Shown: piece after piece, positions 60,101-64,000 of the stretch
How positions within the stretch are numbered: the first letter of the stretch is position 1
How the letters are laid out: every line of letters starts with the position of its first letter
Assembly (NCBI GenBank): GCA_014843695.1
Contig: CM026404.1
Span: forward strand, 58,515,931-58,579,930
Reading direction: 5' to 3'
DNA length: 64,000 bases
Source: Archivesica marissinica
Lineage: Eukaryota > Mollusca > Bivalvia > Venerida > Vesicomyidae
Made by a program: the position numbers and the translations under genes
The notes under the pieces: generated by a model
What the model was told of the DNA's origin: nothing
What the model saw: the letters and a program-made list of their open reading frames with translations, nothing else
Database searches by the model: none

Positions 60101-60640
60101 TAATCTATATAAATGACATTGCTGAATCTCTTCTAAGTCTCACACTATTATTTGCTGATGATAGTTCTTGGGCAGTGACATCAAACAATATAAACGTAAT
60201 AGAAGCTACATTGCATCACGATCTAAACATTATATCAGAATGGTCTTTTATTCTTTGAAAATAAGCAAATAAATTCCGTCAGTCATTACAAACATCTAGG
60301 AATCACAATTAGCGATGACGGTACGTGGCACTTTCAAATAACTAACATTACAGCTTCTACCAGAAAGTTTTAGTTCTATGAGATGTTAAATATTTAAACT
60401 TAAACGCCAAACATTACATCAAACATATATGTCCTATCATCGACCGATGTTAGAATATGCGTCAATAGGTTGGGACAATTCTAGGCCTATCTTATACGAA
60501 AAGAAAACGTTAGAGAAACTTGAATACGACGCTACAAGAATAGAATAGTTACGGGACTTACACGATCTGTTTCCATCAACAAACTTCATCGCCAAATAGG
60601 CTTGGTCGCTCTCCCTCCCTATCCCTCCTTCCCTTCCTAC
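60098..60640 (+). pseudogene. non-LTR retrotransposon remnant in the host intron
   Basis: The frame at 60100-60260 reads FLIYINDIAESLL and LLFADDSSWAV, the catalytic FADD region. Another frame gives SHYKHLGITISDDGTWHFQI (60270-60345), then LKRQTLHQTYMSYHRPMLEY and ASIGWDNSRP, typical of CR1/jockey-type reverse transcriptases. Deletions and stops show it is dead. Confidence 0.7.
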
Positions 60641-60887
60641 TATTGTTTCAAATATTGCCAATTGTTTGTGTACATTTCTGTTGTGATAGTATCTGAACCA
60701 GGGCTTTTATTAATGTTCATGTCAAATAGAGACTTCGCTCATTCGCGTTCTGATAGCAGCCCTTCGCATCATTTAACTTTGTTGAGTTGTCCCGTTACGT
60801 TACGGTGTAATAATTGTTCTTTATTATATACATGTAGATTCATGTAAAGCTGTTTTGCTTGCGTTCTAATTTCAGTATTAGTTTATA

Positions 60888-61115
60888 CAAATTTATTTTA
60901 GCTCGATTGCGAAACAAGTTCTTATTACTTATATCAATCACTCTCGAGACCTCATTCCTGGTGGAATCCATCATCACGAGGGAGAGAGAAGAGGTCACGT
61001 GGAATTTAAATGCCTTGCCTAAGGGCACAATCCTAACCGCTCCAGCAGGGTTCGAACCCCGAACCGTTCGCACCTGAAGCGAACGCGCATCCACTGCGCT
61101 ATTACGACATCCACA
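60888..61115 (-). mobile_element. SINE-3
   Basis: In reverse: AATTTATTTTAGCTCGATTG, ATCACTCTCGAGACC, GAGGGAGAGAGAAGAGG, GGGTTCGAACCCCG, CATCCACTGCGCTATTACG. Confidence 0.88.
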
Positions 61116-61306
61116 CTTTCAGTAGTGGTTGCATATTCTTTAATTAGAAGCTAACTGAAATAGAATATTAGATTTTTATCTTAAGATTCAACTCCCACAC
61201 ACAAAGTTCGGCTAATTACATTAAATTAAAAATAAATCAATACCGTAAGAGTCTGTGTATTTGCCGCAATTGCAAATACTGTCCTATAGCAAATGAAAAG
61301 TATACA

Positions 61307-61472
61307 CTTTATTTATTTTTACAACGATTGCAAAAGAAGCTGTAACAACTTATAATAATCACTCTCGTTGGCGCGGATGACAGCGTAGTTGTGGTCATTT
61401 GTGATGGAGGAAACCGGAGTATCCGGAAAAAACCCACACCTGTCCGATCTGGCGACCACCGTACCATCATCT
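61307..61472 (-). mobile_element. SINE-2, head missing
   Basis: In reverse: ACTTTATTTATTTTTACAAC, CACTCTCGTTGGCGCGG, CACCTGTCCGATCTGGCG, then it breaks off at CGTACCATCATC. Confidence 0.82.
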
Positions 61473-61550
61473 ATGGCTAATAAAGAATGGAATCAGATTT
61501 ACTAGTCTGTTCACAATATTAACTGTTTATGATGGTTATTTTAATTTTAG

Positions 61551-61631
61551 GTGGAAGACGCAGAGGCATTGTTGGATAAGAGACAAAACATTGCACAGAG
61601 ACGTTCCCAGGACGTAGAGCACCTTAATCAT
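61551..61631 (+). CDS. host exon of a coiled-coil protein (exon B)
   Basis: The boundaries are an acceptor TTTTAATTTTAG and a donor AATCAT|GTATGC. It has exactly 27 codons, phase 0 on both sides, and continues the reading frame of exon A. The peptide VEDAEALLDKRQNIAQRRS and on to HLNH keeps the charged helical character. The downstream intron consists, from its first bases, of a tandem repeat (GTATGCAAAAACC). Confidence 0.62.
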
Positions 61632-62528
61632 GTATGCAAAAACCTATAAAAACACATTCTATGCAAAAACCTATAAAAACACATTATATGCAAAAACCTA
61701 TAAAAACACATTATATGCAAAAACCTATAAAAACATATTATATACAAAAACCTAAAAAATACATTCTATGCAAAAACCTATAAAAACACATTCTGTGCAA
61801 AAACATATGAAAACATATTATATACAAAAACCTATAAAAACACATTCTATGCAAAACCTATAAAACACATTATATGCAAAAACCTATAAAATACATTTTA
61901 TGCAAAAACCTATAAAACACATTTTATGCAAAAACCTATAAAAACACATTCTATGCAAAAACCTATAAAACATATTATATACAAAAACCTAAAAAATACA
62001 TTCTATGCAAAAACCTATAAAACACATTCTATGCAAACACCTATAAAAACACATTCTATGCAAAAACATATGAAAACATATTATATACAAAAACCTATAA
62101 AAACACATTCTGTGCAAAAACCTATAAAAACACATTATATGCAAAAACCTATAAAAACACATTCTATGCAAAAACCTATAAAAACACATTCTGTGCAAAA
62201 ACCTATAAAAACACATTCTATGCAAAAACCTATAAAAACACATTCTATGCAAAAACCTATAAAAACACATTCTGTGCAAAAACCTATAAAAACACATTAT
62301 ATGCAAAAACCTATTAAAACACATTATATGCAAACACCTATAAAACACATTCTATGCAAAAACCTATAAAAACACACTATATGCAAGAACCTATAAAAAC
62401 ACATTATATGCAAAAACCTATAAAAACACATTATATGCAAACACCTATAAAAACACATTATATGCAAAAACATATGAAAACATATTATATACAAACACCT
62501 ATAAAAACACATTATATGCAAACACCGC
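61632..62528. repeat. 27-bp intronic tandem array, about 33 units
   Basis: Unit ATGCAAAAACCTATAAAAAC ACATTCT. Variants ATATACAAAAACC, CTGTGCAAAAACC and GCAAACACC recur, and some units have a short deletion (ATAAAACACA). The 9-residue periodic peptide frames are artefacts. Confidence 0.95.
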
Positions 62529-62681
62529 AGTCTATGCAATAACATTCATCATAAGCAAAACTCGGTCTATGCAATAAGCACATTCTATGCAAAACTCGGT
62601 CTATGTAATAAGCACATTCTATGCAAAACTCGGTCTATGCAATAAGCACATTCTATGCAAAACTCGGTCTATGCAATAAGC
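62529..62681. repeat. 34-bp tandem array, about 4 units
   Basis: Unit CACATTCTATGCAAAACTCG GTCTATGCAATAAG. It shares ATTCTATGCAAAA with both neighbouring arrays. Confidence 0.88.
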
Positions 62682-63345
62682 AAATTCTATGCAAAAACAA
62701 TTTTTCTTTATGCATCAACCGCATTATATACAAAACCGTATTCTATGTAAAAACCGTATTCGATATGAAAAAACCAAATTCTATGCAAAAACAATTTTTC
62801 TTTATGCATCAACCGCATTATATACAAAACCGTATTCTATGTAAAAACCGTATTCGATATGAAAAAACCAAATTCTATGCAAAAACAATTTTTCTTTATG
62901 CATCAACCGCATTATATACAAAACCGTATTCTATGTAAAAACCGTATTCGATATGAAAAAACCAAATTCTATGCAAAAACAATTTTTCTTTATGCATCAA
63001 CCGCATTATATACAAAACCGTATTCTATGTAAAAACCGTATTCGATATGAAAAAACCAAATTCTATGCAAAAACAATTTTTCTTTATGCATCAACCGCAT
63101 TATATACAAAACCGTATTCTATGTAAAAACCGTATTCGATATGAAAAAACCAAATTCTATGCAAAAACAATTTTTCTTTATGCATCAACCGCATTATATA
63201 CAAAACCGTATTCTATGTAAAAACCGTATTCGATATGAAAAAACCAAATTCTATGCAAAAACAATTTTTCTTTATGCATCAACCGCATTATATACAAAAC
63301 CGTATTCTATGTAAAAACCGTATTCGATATGAAAAAACCAAATTC
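62682..63345. repeat. 94-bp tandem array, 7 units
   Basis: Units start AAATTCTATGCAAAAACAAT at 62682, 62776, 62870 and every 94 bp after, and appear identical. Each contains TTTATGCATCAACCGCATTA and AACCGTATTCGATATGAAAA. It ends with a partial unit into 63346-63470, where ATGCAAA motifs become irregular. Confidence 0.95.
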
Positions 63346-63591
63346 TATACAAAAATCACATCATATGCAAAAACGGTATTCTATGCAAAATGCGTAGGCC
63401 TATTCTGTCCAAAACCGCATTTATGCAAATAGCGTATTCTATGCAAATACCCACCCCATTCTATGCAACCCGACATAACAAATCGTCTTACTGTAAACAT
63501 GTGATACATATAGGGTCTTTCATGAGTGATAATTTCATAATATATTTTATGAAACGAGGTTTTTGATATTAAGCGAGCATATTGGCAACTA

Positions 63592-63880
63592 TTACAGACG
63601 AATCTGTAGTTCAGTGGTAACACGCTGGACTGGAAATACAGGAATCGTAGGTTCGATCCCCCGTCTGACTGTAAATAAAATTAACAGACTTTCAGATGGG
63701 ACTTTAAACCGAGGTCTCGTGTCGGTGCTTTACACTGTGCACGTAAAAGAACCAGAGGATACTCTGGAATGGGTATCTGTCTCTATCATTGCACTATCCT
63801 CCAACATCTAAAATGACTAATCTCTTCAGGAGGCGTCGCTCATATGGGCAACCGGTAGCGACGATAAATAAACGTAAAAC
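63592..63880 (+). mobile_element. SINE-1
   Basis: Full-length: CAGACGAATCTGTAGTTCAG, a slightly changed anticodon stem (GGACTGGAAATACAGG), GGTTCGATCCCCCGTCTGAC, the body, and GACGATAAATAAACGTAAAA. The last 120 bases of the window show nothing further. Confidence 0.9.
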
Positions 63881-64000
63881 ACACACACTTAATAGCAAAA
63901 TTCCAAAACGAGTTTCATAAAATATGATATGAAATCACCACTCGTGTATCTATGTTCGTGTATTTTCGTGTGAATCTGTTCACTAATGATATACAGCAGA

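Noticed and set aside
61926..62542. Frames with MQKPIKTH and MCFYRFLH repeats
   Set aside because: Shadows of the 27-bp intronic array.

Overview
The window looks like repeat-rich nuclear DNA of a marine invertebrate, most likely a bivalve mollusc or another lophotrochozoan. The basis is the many tRNA-headed SINEs, degraded non-LTR retrotransposons, fold-back/MITE-like elements and very long tandem arrays, with almost no host coding sequence. It is a scaffold with two placeholder gaps of exactly 1000 N (1855-2854 and 31828-32827). I made no database searches; assignments come from reading the sequence and knowing the families.

Layout: (1) 1-1854, a 51-bp satellite; gap. (2) 2855-22065, a 34-bp satellite of about 565 units with 6.8-kb and 2.1-kb higher-order duplications. 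(3) 22066-23460, non-coding DNA with a fold-back repeat and a SINE nested in a DNA-transposon relic. (4) 23456-31804, a minus-strand Polinton/Maverick (adintovirus-like) gene block. (5) Gap, then the same 51-bp satellite (32828-34876), followed by 71-bp and 27-bp repeats and about 2 kb of (CA)n. (6) 38-64 kb, SINEs of at least four head types, LINE remnants, MITEs, 23-bp, 49-bp, 27-bp, 34-bp and 94-bp tandem arrays, and two convincing exons of a host coiled-coil protein gene (59800-59971 and 61551-61631, plus strand).

The viral-type block is the biological core. In transcription order (right to left) it holds a packaging ATPase, a 48-aa ORF, a 346-aa basic protein, a small Arg/Gly-rich core-like protein with a TATA box, a Cys-containing conserved small protein, a stand-alone integrase C-terminal/chromodomain ORF, a two-TM protein, two tandem penton-like minor capsid paralogues, a pX/pVI-like cement protein, the double-jelly-roll major capsid protein, an adenain-type protease, and finally a 5'-truncated NADAR-domain fragment. 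Neighbouring genes overlap by 1-4 bases or lie 2-9 bases apart, as in a compact viral genome. Together they would build, cement, package and mature a virion. DNA polymerase B and the integrase catalytic core are not seen and may lie in the gap or be lost.

Four of these genes are each broken by one single-base shift at or beside a short homopolymer, and one by a single in-frame stop. The element is therefore either very recently dead or partly a victim of indel errors in the assembly. The most unusual points are the NADAR fragment beside the capsid/protease genes, the catalytic-core-less integrase tail, the duplicated penton-like genes, a SINE-SINE unequal crossover provable from mismatched target-site duplications, and a satellite family that begins exactly at a host splice donor.
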